16,850 nucleotides of DNA from an uncultured Collinsella sp. (GTDB lineage Bacteria; Actinomycetota; Coriobacteriia; Coriobacteriales; Coriobacteriaceae). The notes under the pieces are model-generated. The model worked only from the letters and a program-made list of their open reading frames with translations. It was not told the DNA's origin and searched no databases. Position 1 is the first letter of the stretch, and each line of letters opens with the position of its first letter. The DNA lies in contig URWQ01000008.1 in NCBI GenBank assembly GCA_900551635.1, positions 1 through 16,850 of the forward strand. The letters run 5' to 3'. This document shows positions 1 to 7,563 of this stretch, piece after piece. Both the position numbers and the translations under genes were made by a program.

Positions 1-68
1 TTGCCATCACGGCTCGAGACGGCGATGCCAATCCTGGTCTCCCCTATGTCCAGCGCGAGCGCAACCAC
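1..68 (-). CDS. ruvX: RuvX/YqgF Holliday junction resolvase-like protein, 5' end only
   Basis: Only the first 22 or so codons are in the window; the gene runs off the left edge. The visible peptide reads VVALALDIGETRIGIAVSS, which carries the LDxGxxRIGxA signature at the N terminus of the RNase H-fold YqgF/RuvX family. Members of the family act on 16S rRNA 5'-end maturation and have been proposed as Holliday junction resolvases. An in-frame TAA lies four codons upstream, so the GTG at 68 is the only reasonable start. It begins 17 bp after the alaS stop, so the two genes are almost certainly cotranscribed; alaS-ruvX neighbourhoods are known from Firmicutes too. No strong Shine-Dalgarno is visible. 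The family call rests on a short but very typical motif. Confidence 0.8.
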   Translation of the reverse strand, partial: MVALALDIGETRIGIAVSSRDG

Positions 69-85
69 AGTGACTTCTTAGATTC

Positions 86-2740
86 TTAGGCGCCGAGCGC
101 GGTCTTAGCGGCCGCGAGGGCATCGGCGATGCCGGCAGCATTCTTGCCACCGGCCTGGGCCATGTTGGGACGACCGCCACCGCGACCGTCGACCAGACCC
201 GCGATCTGCTTGATCACGTTACCGGCGTGGAAACCGGCCTTGACGGCGTCATCAGAGCCGGCAGCGAGCAGGGCCGGAGTGCCCTTCTCAGTCACGCTGG
301 CGACGACACAAGCGACAGGGCCGGCGACCTTCTGATGCACGGTATCCCATACGTTGCGCAGGTCGGCAGCCTCAAGGCCCTGGAGCTCAGCGACAACGAG
401 CTTATAGCCGTCGAGCTCGACGGCGCCCTCGATGGCGCTGGAGATGGCGTCGGAGGAGCCACCGGTCAGAGCCTTTTTGAGCTTATTGGACGTCTCGCGC
501 AGCTCGGCCTGCAGGTTCTCCACACGAGCGGGAACCTCATCCACGCGGCACTTGAGCGCAGCGGCGGCGGCGGTAACGAGTGCCAGGCGGTCGGCCATAT
601 AGTCGAGGGCACCCTTAGAGGTCACGGCCTCGATACGGCGGACATTGGAGCCCGTGGAGGACTCGGAAATGATCTTGAACAGGCCGATCTCGGCGGTGTT
701 GGCAGCGTGGGTGCCACCGCAGAGTTCGCGGGAGAACGGCTGGTCCTCAGCGCCCACGGAGACAACGCGGACGACGTCGCCATACTTCTCGCCAAACAGG
801 GCGACAGCGCCGGCAGCCTTAGCCTCGTCGATGCCCATGACACGGGTCACGACCGGCTTGGAAGCGAAGATCTGCTGGTTGACCAGGTCCTCGACAGCCT
901 TGAGCTGCTCGGAGGACAGGGCCTCGAAGTGCGTAAAGTCAAAGCGCAGGTGCTCGGGCGTCACCAGCGAGCCGGCCTGGGAGACGTGCTCGCCCAGGAC
1001 CTGCTTAAGGGCGGCGTCGAGCAGGTGCGTGGCGGTGTGGTTGCGGCGCAGGAAGCCACGGCGCTCGGCGTCGAGCGCGGCGGTCACGGTAGCACCGACG
1101 GCCAGCGTGCCCTCGGCAATGTGGGCGACGTGAGCATACAGGCCGTTGTGGTTCTTGGTATCGGAAACGGTCAGCGAAACGCCCTCGGCGGAAAGCTCGC
1201 CGGCATCGCCCTGCTGGCCACCCATCTCGGCATAGAACGGAGTGCGGTCGAGAACGACCTCGACGTCCTCGCCGGCGGCAGCGGACTCGACGGACTCGCC
1301 GTTGCGCACGATGGCAACAACCTTGGCGCCCTCGATCACATCGTTGTCATAGCCGTCGAACTCAGTCGCGGCGACCTTGTCGGAAAGCTCGACCCAAACG
1401 TCGTTGAAGCTGCCCCAGGCGTCGCCTTTGGCATTGGCGCGGGCGCGGGCCTTCTGGTCCTCCATGCAGGCAGTGAAGCCGTCCATATCGACATCGTGGC
1501 CAGCGGTGCCGGCGATCTCGACGGTCAGGTCGATGGGGAAACCAAAGGTGTCGTGCAGCTTAAAGGCAACGTCGCCCGGAAGCACAGCGCCCTCGGCAAG
1601 CGCTGCCAGGGCCTCGTCCAGGTAAACACGGCCGTTGTCGAGCGTCGTGGAGAAGCGCTCCTCCTCGGAGGCGACGATACCCTTGACGAGGGCGACGTTC
1701 TTGAGCAGCTCGGGATAAGCCTCGCCCATCTGAGCGTTGACTTCGTCGATGAACTTGGTCAGGAAGGCGCCCTCGATGCCCAGCAGGCGACCGTGGAACA
1801 CGGCACGACGGAGCAGGCGGCGAAGGACGTACTCGCGACCCTCGTTACCGGGAAGGATGCCGTCCGAGATCATAAAGTCGACGGCACGGGAGTGGTCGGC
1901 GATGATACGCAGGGAGCGGCTGGCGCCGGAGTAATCGTCGGCGTCATAGGTCTTGCCGCTAATCTTCTCGCCCAGCTTGATGAGATGCTGCATCAAGTCG
2001 CCGTCGTAGTTGGCGGTCTTGTGCTGCATGATGGCGGCCATGCGCTCCAGGCCCATGCCCGTATCGAGGTTGCGGTGCGGCAGCTCCGGCATGGAGCCGT
2101 CCTCCTGGCGATCATACTGGGTAAAGACGAGGTTCCAGAACTCCAGGAAGCGGTCGCAGTCGCAGCCGGGCTTGCAGTCGGGACTACCGCAGCCGACCTC
2201 CTCGCCCATGTCAAAGTAGATCTCGGAGCAGGGACCGCAGGGGCCAGTGGGGCCAGCGGCCCAGAAGTTGTCGTCCTCGCCCAGGCGGGAGATGTGGTCC
2301 TCGGCAACGCCCAGAGAACGCCACACGTCGTGGGTCTCGTCGTCCTCGGTAAAGACGGTAAAGTACAGGCGGAGCGGCAGCTTGAACTCCTTGGTGATGA
2401 GCTCAAAGGCCCAGGCGCAAGCCTGCTGCTTGGAGACGCCGCCAAAGGAGAAGTCGCCGAGCATCTCGAAGAAGGACAGGTGACGGCCGTCCTCGCCGAT
2501 GCAATCGATGTCGTTGGTGCGGACGCACTTCTGGCAGGAGATAGCGCCGATCTCCTTCATGGTCTTCTTGCCCTGGTAGTACTCCTTAAACTGGTTCATG
2601 CCGGCGTTGGCAAGCAGCAGCGAAGGATCGTCGGGGACGAGGGACGAAGAAGGATAGAGCTTAAGACCGCGCTCCTCAAAGAAGTTGAGGAACTTGGAGC
2701 GAATCTCGGCCGTAGTCATTGACGGGTAGTCAGCACTCAT
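86..2740 (-). CDS. alaS: Alanyl-tRNA synthetase
   Basis: Charges tRNA-Ala with alanine in the cytoplasm and edits mischarged Ser/Gly. The protein is 884 residues, normal for bacterial AlaRS. The class II catalytic core fills about residues 8-240 (motif 2 region around TNDIDCIGEDGRHLSFFEML near 76-94, and GLERM near 230). A Cys-rich insert with several Cys-Cys pairs lies at about 168-195. The editing domain has the metal ligands HTATH (568-572) and CGGTH (674-678), and a C-terminal DHHA1 domain ends with the Gly-rich GRGGGRPNMAQAG segment. The open frame extends 30 codons further upstream, but the ATG at 2740 is preceded by GAGGAG eight bases away and starts directly before the usual MTTAEIRSKFL segment, so I use it. 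It has its own promoter (2787-2814) and is followed by ruvX. Confidence 0.97.
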   Translation of the reverse strand: MSADYPSMTTAEIRSKFLNFFEERGLKLYPSSSLVPDDPSLLLANAGMNQFKEYYQGKKTMKEIGAISCQKCVRTNDIDCIGEDGRHLSFFEMLGDFSFGGVSKQQACAWAFELITKEFKLPLRLYFTVFTEDDETHDVWRSLGVAEDHISRLGEDDNFWAAGPTGPCGPCSEIYFDMGEEVGCGSPDCKPGCDCDRFLEFWNLVFTQYDRQEDGSMPELPHRNLDTGMGLERMAAIMQHKTANYDGDLMQHLIKLGEKISGKTYDADDYSGASRSLRIIADHSRAVDFMISDGILPGNEGREYVLRRLLRRAVFHGRLLGIEGAFLTKFIDEVNAQMGEAYPELLKNVALVKGIVASEEERFSTTLDNGRVYLDEALAALAEGAVLPGDVAFKLHDTFGFPIDLTVEIAGTAGHDVDMDGFTACMEDQKARARANAKGDAWGSFNDVWVELSDKVAATEFDGYDNDVIEGAKVVAIVRNGESVESAAAGEDVEVVLDRTPFYAEMGGQQGDAGELSAEGVSLTVSDTKNHNGLYAHVAHIAEGTLAVGATVTAALDAERRGFLRRNHTATHLLDAALKQVLGEHVSQAGSLVTPEHLRFDFTHFEALSSEQLKAVEDLVNQQIFASKPVVTRVMGIDEAKAAGAVALFGEKYGDVVRVVSVGAEDQPFSRELCGGTHAANTAEIGLFKIISESSTGSNVRRIEAVTSKGALDYMADRLALVTAAAAALKCRVDEVPARVENLQAELRETSNKLKKALTGGSSDAISSAIEGAVELDGYKLVVAELQGLEAADLRNVWDTVHQKVAGPVACVVASVTEKGTPALLAAGSDDAVKAGFHAGNVIKQIAGLVDGRGGGRPNMAQAGGKNAAGIADALAAAKTALGA

Positions 2741-2786
2741 AGAGGGAATCTCCTCGGTTTCACATCGAAACAGTTCAAACGTAACG

Positions 2787-2814
2787 ATATTACCATCCCA
2801 CCGCGCAAGTGCAA
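2787..2814 (-). promoter_or_regulatory. Probable sigma-70-type promoter of alaS
   Basis: On the minus strand TTGCAC (2814-2809), a 16 bp spacer and TAATAT (2792-2787) match the housekeeping consensus at four and five of six positions. Transcription would start near 2780, giving a leader of about 40 nt. The -35 box overlaps the U-tract of the upstream terminator, so alaS transcription is insulated from the sigma operon behind it. Confidence 0.6.
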
Positions 2815-2841
2815 AAAAGAGGGCCGGCACAATGCCGGCCC
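2813..2841 (-). terminator. Intrinsic terminator of the sigma/AI-2E transporter operon
   Basis: GGGCCGGCA (2821-2829) and TGCCGGCCC (2833-2841) form a perfect 9 bp GC-rich stem with a 3-nt loop. Read on the minus strand it is followed by TCTTTTTT, a standard Rho-independent terminator. It lies 52 bp after the stop of the AI-2E-family gene. Confidence 0.9.
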
Positions 2842-2892
2842 TTCAGCGAAATTGCATGTTAGCGCGTATGAATATTAATCCGAATTACCCCG

Positions 2893-4302
2893 CTAGTTGT
2901 CATCATCGTCCATGGAGCCGTCGATGCCGGTTTTGGTGTCGTCATCCGTGTTGGAATCGTCATCCTTAGCGAAGGGGTTCTTGAAGAAGCCCGTCGCATC
3001 GGGCTGCAGACCAGAGAGCTTGATCCAGGGATTATCGAGATCGGGCTTGGGCATGGCCTTGGCCTCGGGCGCAGTCTCGTTGCCGATGAGCTCGGACTCG
3101 TAGATGAAGGTGTCGTCGCCGAGCGCGTCGTAGGCGGCGACCGGGTTGCCATCGGCATCGCGGTACGGCGTGCCCTTAAACACGGCGCCGTCATAGGCCA
3201 CAAGCTGTCGGCCGGTCTCATTCTCGAAGTAGTACACGAAGATACCCTTGAGGGCCGCACAAAGCGGGATGGCAATAATCATGCCGATGGGGCCCATGAG
3301 TGCCGAGCCAATAACGAGCGCCGTGAGGCTCATGATGGGATGCACCTGCACCGAGCTCTGCATGACCTTGGGCGAAATGACGTTATCGGTGACGTTTTGC
3401 GCGACCATCGTCACGACGAGCGTCCATAACGCCAACATGGGGCTGAACATGAAACCGAGCACCGTGGCGATTGCTGCGCTCACCCAGGGACCGACGACCG
3501 GAACCAAATGCATGATGCCGGTAAAGATAGCCATGAGCGCCGCATACGGATGGCCGATGATCATAAAACCGATAAAGGCGAGGAAACCACCGCAGATGGA
3601 CGTCACGACCATACCGCGCATGTAGCCGCCGACAGAGCGAGAAAGGATGGCGACCATAAAGCGGTACGAGGTCTCCTTCTCCTGACCGATGATGGTGCAA
3701 ATCTCGTGGTGCATGCGAGGGTAGTCGCAGGCCATCCAGTAGGCAAGCACCAGGCCAAGGAAGATAACGAACAGCTGCGAGGCCGTATTGGTGATGAGTG
3801 GGAACACACCACGACCAAGCTCGGCGGCAATCTGAGACACATACCTCGATGCCACGGCAACCAGCGACGAAAGATTATCGTCCAAATACTCCTTGAGCGG
3901 CGTGTTGTTGAGCGTCTTTGCATGCGAGATCATCTCGTTGAGATCGCCACCCGCAACACGAAGCTGCTCGGGCAGGCGGCTCAGGACTTCCATGATCTGA
4001 CCAAAGAGAATCGGCGACAAGATGCAAACGACACCGACGAGCACGGCAACAACAACAATTAGCGCGATAAGCGAACCGATGCCGCGATTCACGCCATGAT
4101 GCTCGAGCCAATTGGTAATCGGGGACATCACAAAGGCAATGATGGAACCAACGGCGAGAAACTCGATAACCGGCGCCAGCATGCCCATAAGGTTAAAGAT
4201 GACAGCGGCGATGACAATGCAGCCGACAACAGCCCAAATGCGAAGCGTCAGAATGCGGGTGTCGCGCAGCACGCGATCGGTTTGTTGGGGGCGCTCACTC
4301 AT
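2893..4302 (-). CDS. AI-2E family (PerM/YhhT/TqsA-like) membrane transporter
   Basis: A 469-residue polytopic inner-membrane protein of the AI-2E transporter family (PF01594), which includes TqsA and PerM and also some ion/proton antiporters; the substrate cannot be read from sequence. Hydrophobic segments fall near residues 23-45, 48-65, 75-100, 170-192 and in a run from about 235 to 360. The middle holds the amphipathic soluble stretch typical of the family (about 105-165). The C-terminal 100 residues are hydrophilic and cytoplasmic by inference, and the last 23 residues contain 11 Asp. The ATG at 4302 overlaps the sigma-factor stop by 4 bp (ATGA), so translation is probably coupled. It is the last gene of the stress-sigma operon, followed by the terminator at 2813-2841. 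Confidence 0.88.
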   Translation of the reverse strand: MSERPQQTDRVLRDTRILTLRIWAVVGCIVIAAVIFNLMGMLAPVIEFLAVGSIIAFVMSPITNWLEHHGVNRGIGSLIALIVVVAVLVGVVCILSPILFGQIMEVLSRLPEQLRVAGGDLNEMISHAKTLNNTPLKEYLDDNLSSLVAVASRYVSQIAAELGRGVFPLITNTASQLFVIFLGLVLAYWMACDYPRMHHEICTIIGQEKETSYRFMVAILSRSVGGYMRGMVVTSICGGFLAFIGFMIIGHPYAALMAIFTGIMHLVPVVGPWVSAAIATVLGFMFSPMLALWTLVVTMVAQNVTDNVISPKVMQSSVQVHPIMSLTALVIGSALMGPIGMIIAIPLCAALKGIFVYYFENETGRQLVAYDGAVFKGTPYRDADGNPVAAYDALGDDTFIYESELIGNETAPEAKAMPKPDLDNPWIKLSGLQPDATGFFKNPFAKDDDSNTDDDTKTGIDGSMDDDDN

Positions 4303-5090
4303 GAACGAATCATCACTCCGTCGGGGTCGATCTTGTCCTGAATCTTCTTAAGCGTGCGGCGCAGCAGGCGCGAAACCTGCACCTGAGAAATACCCAGCTT
4401 CTTGGCGATCTCGATCTGGGTCATGCCCTTTACAAAGCGCAGCTCGATAACCTCGCGCTCGCGCGGCGAGAAATCACGGATGGCTTCCTCGATCACCAAG
4501 CGGTCATCGGTAAAGTCGAGCTCATTGTCGTCGTCGGCGTAGCGATCGAGAATCGAGGGGGCATCGTCGGAATCGGACGCACCAGGAGCCTCGATGGGCA
4601 CCGAGGTATAGGCCGAAGACGATTCCATGGCCTCCAGCACCTCATCGACCGTCACGTCCAAGTACTCAGCGATTTCCTCAACCTTAGGCGAGCGCTGTAG
4701 CTCGTTGGTGAGCTTATCGGTAGCCTGGTTGACCTTGGCCGAGAGCTCCTGCAAGCGACGGGGCACGCGCACGCTCCAGCCCTTGTCGCGGAAATGGCGT
4801 TTGATCTCGCCCAGGATAGTGGGTGTCGCAAACGTTGTGAACTCGAGCCCGCGCTCAGGGTCAAAGCGGTCGATAGCCTTGAGCAAACCCAGATAGCCGA
4901 CCTGCATGAGGTCGTCGAGCGGCTCGCCGCGATTCTTAAATTTGTTGGCAAGAAACCTTACCAGGTTCATATGGGACATGACGAGCTGCTCGCGCGCGTC
5001 CGGATCACCGGTTTCTTTGTAGCGACGAAACAGCTCGCGGGTTTTCTCCTTGTCCCAAGCGGTCTTACCGCTCCGGGAACGTTCGGTCAT
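4299..5090 (-). CDS. SigB/SigF/SigG-type alternative RNA polymerase sigma factor
   Basis: A 263-residue group 3 sigma factor. Region 2 runs about 33-102 with DDLMQVGYLGLLKAIDRFD and the EFTTFATPTILGEIKRHFRD stretch (-10 recognition and core binding). Region 3 is about 103-165. Region 4 is about 205-255 with SPREREVIELRF and the helix-turn-helix TQIEIAKKLGISQVQVSRLL (-35 recognition). An acidic linker (170-195, many Asp) separates regions 3 and 4. It directly follows the RsbW-like gene: that stop codon and this ATG are separated by one base (TAA-T-ATG), with AAGGCGG inside the end of the previous gene as ribosome site. In this family a preceding anti-sigma gene normally encodes its inhibitor, so this is probably a general-stress or stationary-phase sigma factor. 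The exact regulon is unknown. Confidence 0.95.
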   Translation of the reverse strand: MTERSRSGKTAWDKEKTRELFRRYKETGDPDAREQLVMSHMNLVRFLANKFKNRGEPLDDLMQVGYLGLLKAIDRFDPERGLEFTTFATPTILGEIKRHFRDKGWSVRVPRRLQELSAKVNQATDKLTNELQRSPKVEEIAEYLDVTVDEVLEAMESSSAYTSVPIEAPGASDSDDAPSILDRYADDDNELDFTDDRLVIEEAIRDFSPREREVIELRFVKGMTQIEIAKKLGISQVQVSRLLRRTLKKIQDKIDPDGVMIRS

Positions 5091-5091
5091 A

Positions 5092-5469
5092 TTAGATATC
5101 CGCCTTGAGGTCGAGGGAAAGCGTCAGAGGCGCCGCAGTCTTTTCGTAGGAATCGCACACGCTAGCCAAAATGAGCTCGGCATACACGGCAGCCTGATCA
5201 TCCTCATCGACAGTCGCCTGATCGCCAAAGGTAAAGGTCATGCCAACGTGAGATTCGTCGGCATCGAATTTGATCGAGATGCCATCGGAATCAACAGCCG
5301 TGCAGCCGAAAATAAATGCTTCCTCGGCAGCCATACGAATGTCCTCGATGCGATCGACGGACATGGAGCAGAGCGCACCAACATTTGCCGCCGTCATGCG
5401 CACAAGGCGCGCCAGACGCGGGTCGCCGGCAACGGTCAGCGTAATGGGGCAAGTTGCTTCGCTACTCAT
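5092..5469 (-). CDS. RsbW-like anti-sigma factor with degenerate ATP-binding motifs
   Basis: A 125-residue protein of the size and position of an RsbW/SpoIIAB anti-sigma factor, directly upstream of the sigma gene it would bind. The N half resembles RsbW (beta strand, then the MSVDRIEDIRMAAEEAFIFG helix at 36-55, equivalent to the N-box helix with its conserved Glu). The Asn expected four residues after that Glu is replaced by a hydrophobic residue, and no clear DxGxG or GxGL box follows, so ATP binding or kinase activity is doubtful. The ATG at 5469 has GAGGAG about ten bases upstream and overlaps the end of the DUF948 gene by 8 bp. The open frame continues 38 codons upstream, but that stretch is Pro/Arg-rich shadow of the DUF948 gene. 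The assignment relies heavily on context. Confidence 0.75.
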   Translation of the reverse strand: MSSEATCPITLTVAGDPRLARLVRMTAANVGALCSMSVDRIEDIRMAAEEAFIFGCTAVDSDGISIKFDADESHVGMTFTFGDQATVDEDDQAAVYAELILASVCDSYEKTAAPLTLSLDLKADI

Positions 5470-6052
5470 CGCAGGACTCCTCGGTGGTCTCGGCGGGCGT
5501 GTAGGTGTAATACTGGGCTGCTTTAGCAGCAGGCTTCTGTGCATCATTGTCACCAGCAGCGACATCGTCCGCGGCTTCGCCAATCAGGACACGCTCGGTC
5601 GGCTGCTCGGCTTCTTCGGCAGCGGAAAGCTTGCGCTCGGCGTCGGCCGCGGGAGTCTTCACCTTGTTAAAGAGTTTCTGCACGGCACCGGCAGCGGAGT
5701 CGGTCACACTCGACACGGCATTGCTGGCCTCGGCCATACTGCCGGTGACCTCGGAAATATCGCGGACGACCGCCTCGACTTCTACGAGGTTGGAGGTAAG
5801 GGCATCAACTGCCGTCTTGCTCGACTTAAGCAGCGGCTCCATCTGGGCAAGTGCCGGCGTAAGCTCGTCGACAGCGCCGTCGAGTTTTGCCACCACAGGC
5901 TGAGCCTCGGCGATGGTGTTGTTGAGGTCGTTAACGGTCTTATCGAGCGAGTCGACAACGGTGCGGGTCTTGCGCAGGGTAAGCGCGAGCTCAACGATGG
6001 CCCACACGCCGGCAACAGCGAGCAGCAGCAGGGCGATTTGAATGGGACTCAT
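5462..6052 (-). CDS. DUF948-type membrane-anchored coiled-coil protein, YtxG-like
   Basis: A 196-residue protein with one N-terminal membrane helix (about residues 4-24) followed by a heptad-like region to about 125 (VVDSLDKTVNDLNNTIAEAQ and similar), as in DUF948 (PF06103) proteins. The C-terminal 70 residues are rich in Ala, Glu and Asp and probably disordered. Its molecular function is not known. Bacillus subtilis YtxG, a DUF948 protein, is a SigB-controlled general stress protein, which fits its place as first gene of this sigma operon. The ATG at 6052 follows GGGAGG with a five-base gap, so I do not use the 26 extra upstream codons. It overlaps the anti-sigma gene by 8 bp. Confidence 0.8.
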   Translation of the reverse strand: MSPIQIALLLLAVAGVWAIVELALTLRKTRTVVDSLDKTVNDLNNTIAEAQPVVAKLDGAVDELTPALAQMEPLLKSSKTAVDALTSNLVEVEAVVRDISEVTGSMAEASNAVSSVTDSAAGAVQKLFNKVKTPAADAERKLSAAEEAEQPTERVLIGEAADDVAAGDNDAQKPAAKAAQYYTYTPAETTEESCDE

Positions 6053-6093
6053 ACAAGCCTCCCAAAGGAATCGATATACAGACGGTTTCCATG

Positions 6094-6118
6094 GTACCCC
6101 AAAGGGGACCGAACATGC
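6094..6118 (-). promoter_or_regulatory. Candidate SigB/SigF-type autoregulatory promoter of the stress-sigma operon
   Basis: On the minus strand GCAT (6118-6115), 15 bp, then GGGTAC (6099-6094) match the actinobacterial SigB consensus GNNT-N14-16-GGGTAC/T described for Streptomyces. The start would be near 6087, about 35 nt before the DUF948 ATG. The consensus is short, and part of the -10 box also belongs to a small bulged hairpin (6093-6110), so this is a candidate only. Confidence 0.45.
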
Positions 6119-6152
6119 CATGAGCAGCAACGTGGGACAAAATTATCAGCAG

Positions 6153-7502
6153 CTACTTCGGTGCATTCCCGCTGCGGTCGCGTTCACTTTGCTCTACGCG
6201 CCATTCTTCCCAACCGCGGCCGGCAGGCTGCCAAAATGCACCGCGTTCCAAGCCTTCGGGCAAATAGCGCTGGTCGACCCAGCCTTCGGGATAATCGTGC
6301 GGATACTTATACACACCGTATTCATCGCTGCCCGGGCGATGGCGATCGCGCAGGTAGCTGGGCACCTCGCGAAGCCCACTAGAATGGATATCGGCCAGCG
6401 CCGCATCGATCGAGGCCTCGCACGCATTGGACTTGGGCGCCAAGCACACATAGAGCGCAGCTTGTGCAAGGTTAATGCGACATTCAGGATAGCCAATAAC
6501 TTCAGCAGATTTAAAGGCAGCATGCGCCACCAAAAGCGCCTGCGGGTCGGCGTTGCCAACATCCTCAGAAGCGTGAATCATAATGCGGCGAGCGATAAAC
6601 TTAGGATCCTCCCCAGCATCGATCATGCGCGCGAGCCAATAGATCGTGGCATCGGGGTCGCTACCGCGCATAGACTTAATAAACGCACTGATGATGTCGT
6701 AGTGCATGTCGCCGTTTTTGTCATACGTAAAGCCGCGACGCGGGTTGGCAATCTTTACGTCATCCACGGTGATGGGATAGCGCTCCCCCGCCGCCGGCGC
6801 TGGCGTCCCCTCGGTATCGGGACGCGTAACGGCAATCTCGCTCGCCAGCTCAAGTGTCGTCAGGGCCGAGCGTGCATCACCCGCAGCCAGCGTACAAATG
6901 GTCTTGACCGTATCCTCATCGGCCGAGAACTTACCGTTCAAGCCCTGCGGCGCCTCAAGCGCACGTTCAATAAGCGTGGCGATATCCTCATCCTTCAGAT
7001 GCTCAAGCTCCACGACGCGACCACGTGAGAGCAGTGCCGAGTTGACCTCGAAGTACGGGTTCTCCGTCGTAGCGCCAATCATAATGACGGTACGGTTCTC
7101 AACTGCATGCAGCAGGGCATCCTGCTGCGACTTAGAGAAGCGGTGAATCTCATCGATGAATAGAATGGTGCGGCGGTCGTACGTATTCAGGCGCGTCTTG
7201 GCCTCATCAATCACGCGACGCAGGTCCTTCACGGTACCCGTGACGGCGCTGACCTCGACAAACTCGCTCTTGGTATGGTTGGCGATAATGTGGGCCAGCG
7301 TCGTCTTGCCCGTACCGGCAGGCCCGTACAGAATCACGCTCGAAAGCACGTCGTGCTCGATCGCGGCACGCAACCATGAGCCCTTACCGACGGCCTTTTG
7401 CTGGCCCACGTACTCGTCGAGCGAATTGGGTCGCATGCGCACCGCGAGCGGCGCATTTTTAAAGGAACGCTCGCGCGTCGAGGCAGAAAAAAGGTCGTCC
7501 AT
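6153..7502 (-). CDS. rarA: RarA/MgsA replication-associated AAA+ recombination ATPase
   Basis: A 449-residue homologue of E. coli RarA (MgsA) and yeast Mgs1/WRNIP1, a clamp-loader-like AAA+ ATPase acting at stalled replication forks. Visible motifs: PLAVRMRPNSLDEYVGQ near the N terminus (box II), Walker A GPAGTGKTT at about 60-68, Walker B ILFIDEIHRF at about 113-122, sensor 1 GATTENP, an Arg finger in SALLSR, and sensor 2 GDARSAL. The C-terminal MgsA domain has DPDATIYWLARMIDAGEDPKFIARR and the LRDRH/YKYPHDYPEGWVDQRYLP ending. Candidate starts are ATG at 7517, 7508 and 7502 and a TTG at 7520. None has a strong ribosome site; 7502 (MDDLF) has GGG at a suitable distance and is my choice. It lies 61 bp after the dGTPase gene and may be cotranscribed with it. 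Confidence 0.95.
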   Translation of the reverse strand: MDDLFSASTRERSFKNAPLAVRMRPNSLDEYVGQQKAVGKGSWLRAAIEHDVLSSVILYGPAGTGKTTLAHIIANHTKSEFVEVSAVTGTVKDLRRVIDEAKTRLNTYDRRTILFIDEIHRFSKSQQDALLHAVENRTVIMIGATTENPYFEVNSALLSRGRVVELEHLKDEDIATLIERALEAPQGLNGKFSADEDTVKTICTLAAGDARSALTTLELASEIAVTRPDTEGTPAPAAGERYPITVDDVKIANPRRGFTYDKNGDMHYDIISAFIKSMRGSDPDATIYWLARMIDAGEDPKFIARRIMIHASEDVGNADPQALLVAHAAFKSAEVIGYPECRINLAQAALYVCLAPKSNACEASIDAALADIHSSGLREVPSYLRDRHRPGSDEYGVYKYPHDYPEGWVDQRYLPEGLERGAFWQPAGRGWEEWRVEQSERDRSGNAPK

Positions 7503-7563
7503 AGCCATCCCGTGCATCAATCAAAAACGTTTTCAACTAACCAGTATACCGAAAGGATACGAA

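Noticed and set aside
227..2722. Long plus-strand open frame of 831 codons opposite alaS
   Set aside because: It is fully antisense to a clear alaS, has no ribosome site or recognisable domain, and such long shadows are expected from strong third-position GC bias.
6093..6110. GGTACCCC-AAA-GGGGACC as a terminator for rarA
   Set aside because: The stem has a bulged base and no T-tract follows on either strand; it overlaps the candidate SigB promoter instead.
5270..6382. Plus-strand open frame across the anti-sigma, DUF948 and rarA genes
   Set aside because: It crosses three supported minus-strand genes and shows no domain, so it is a composition artefact.
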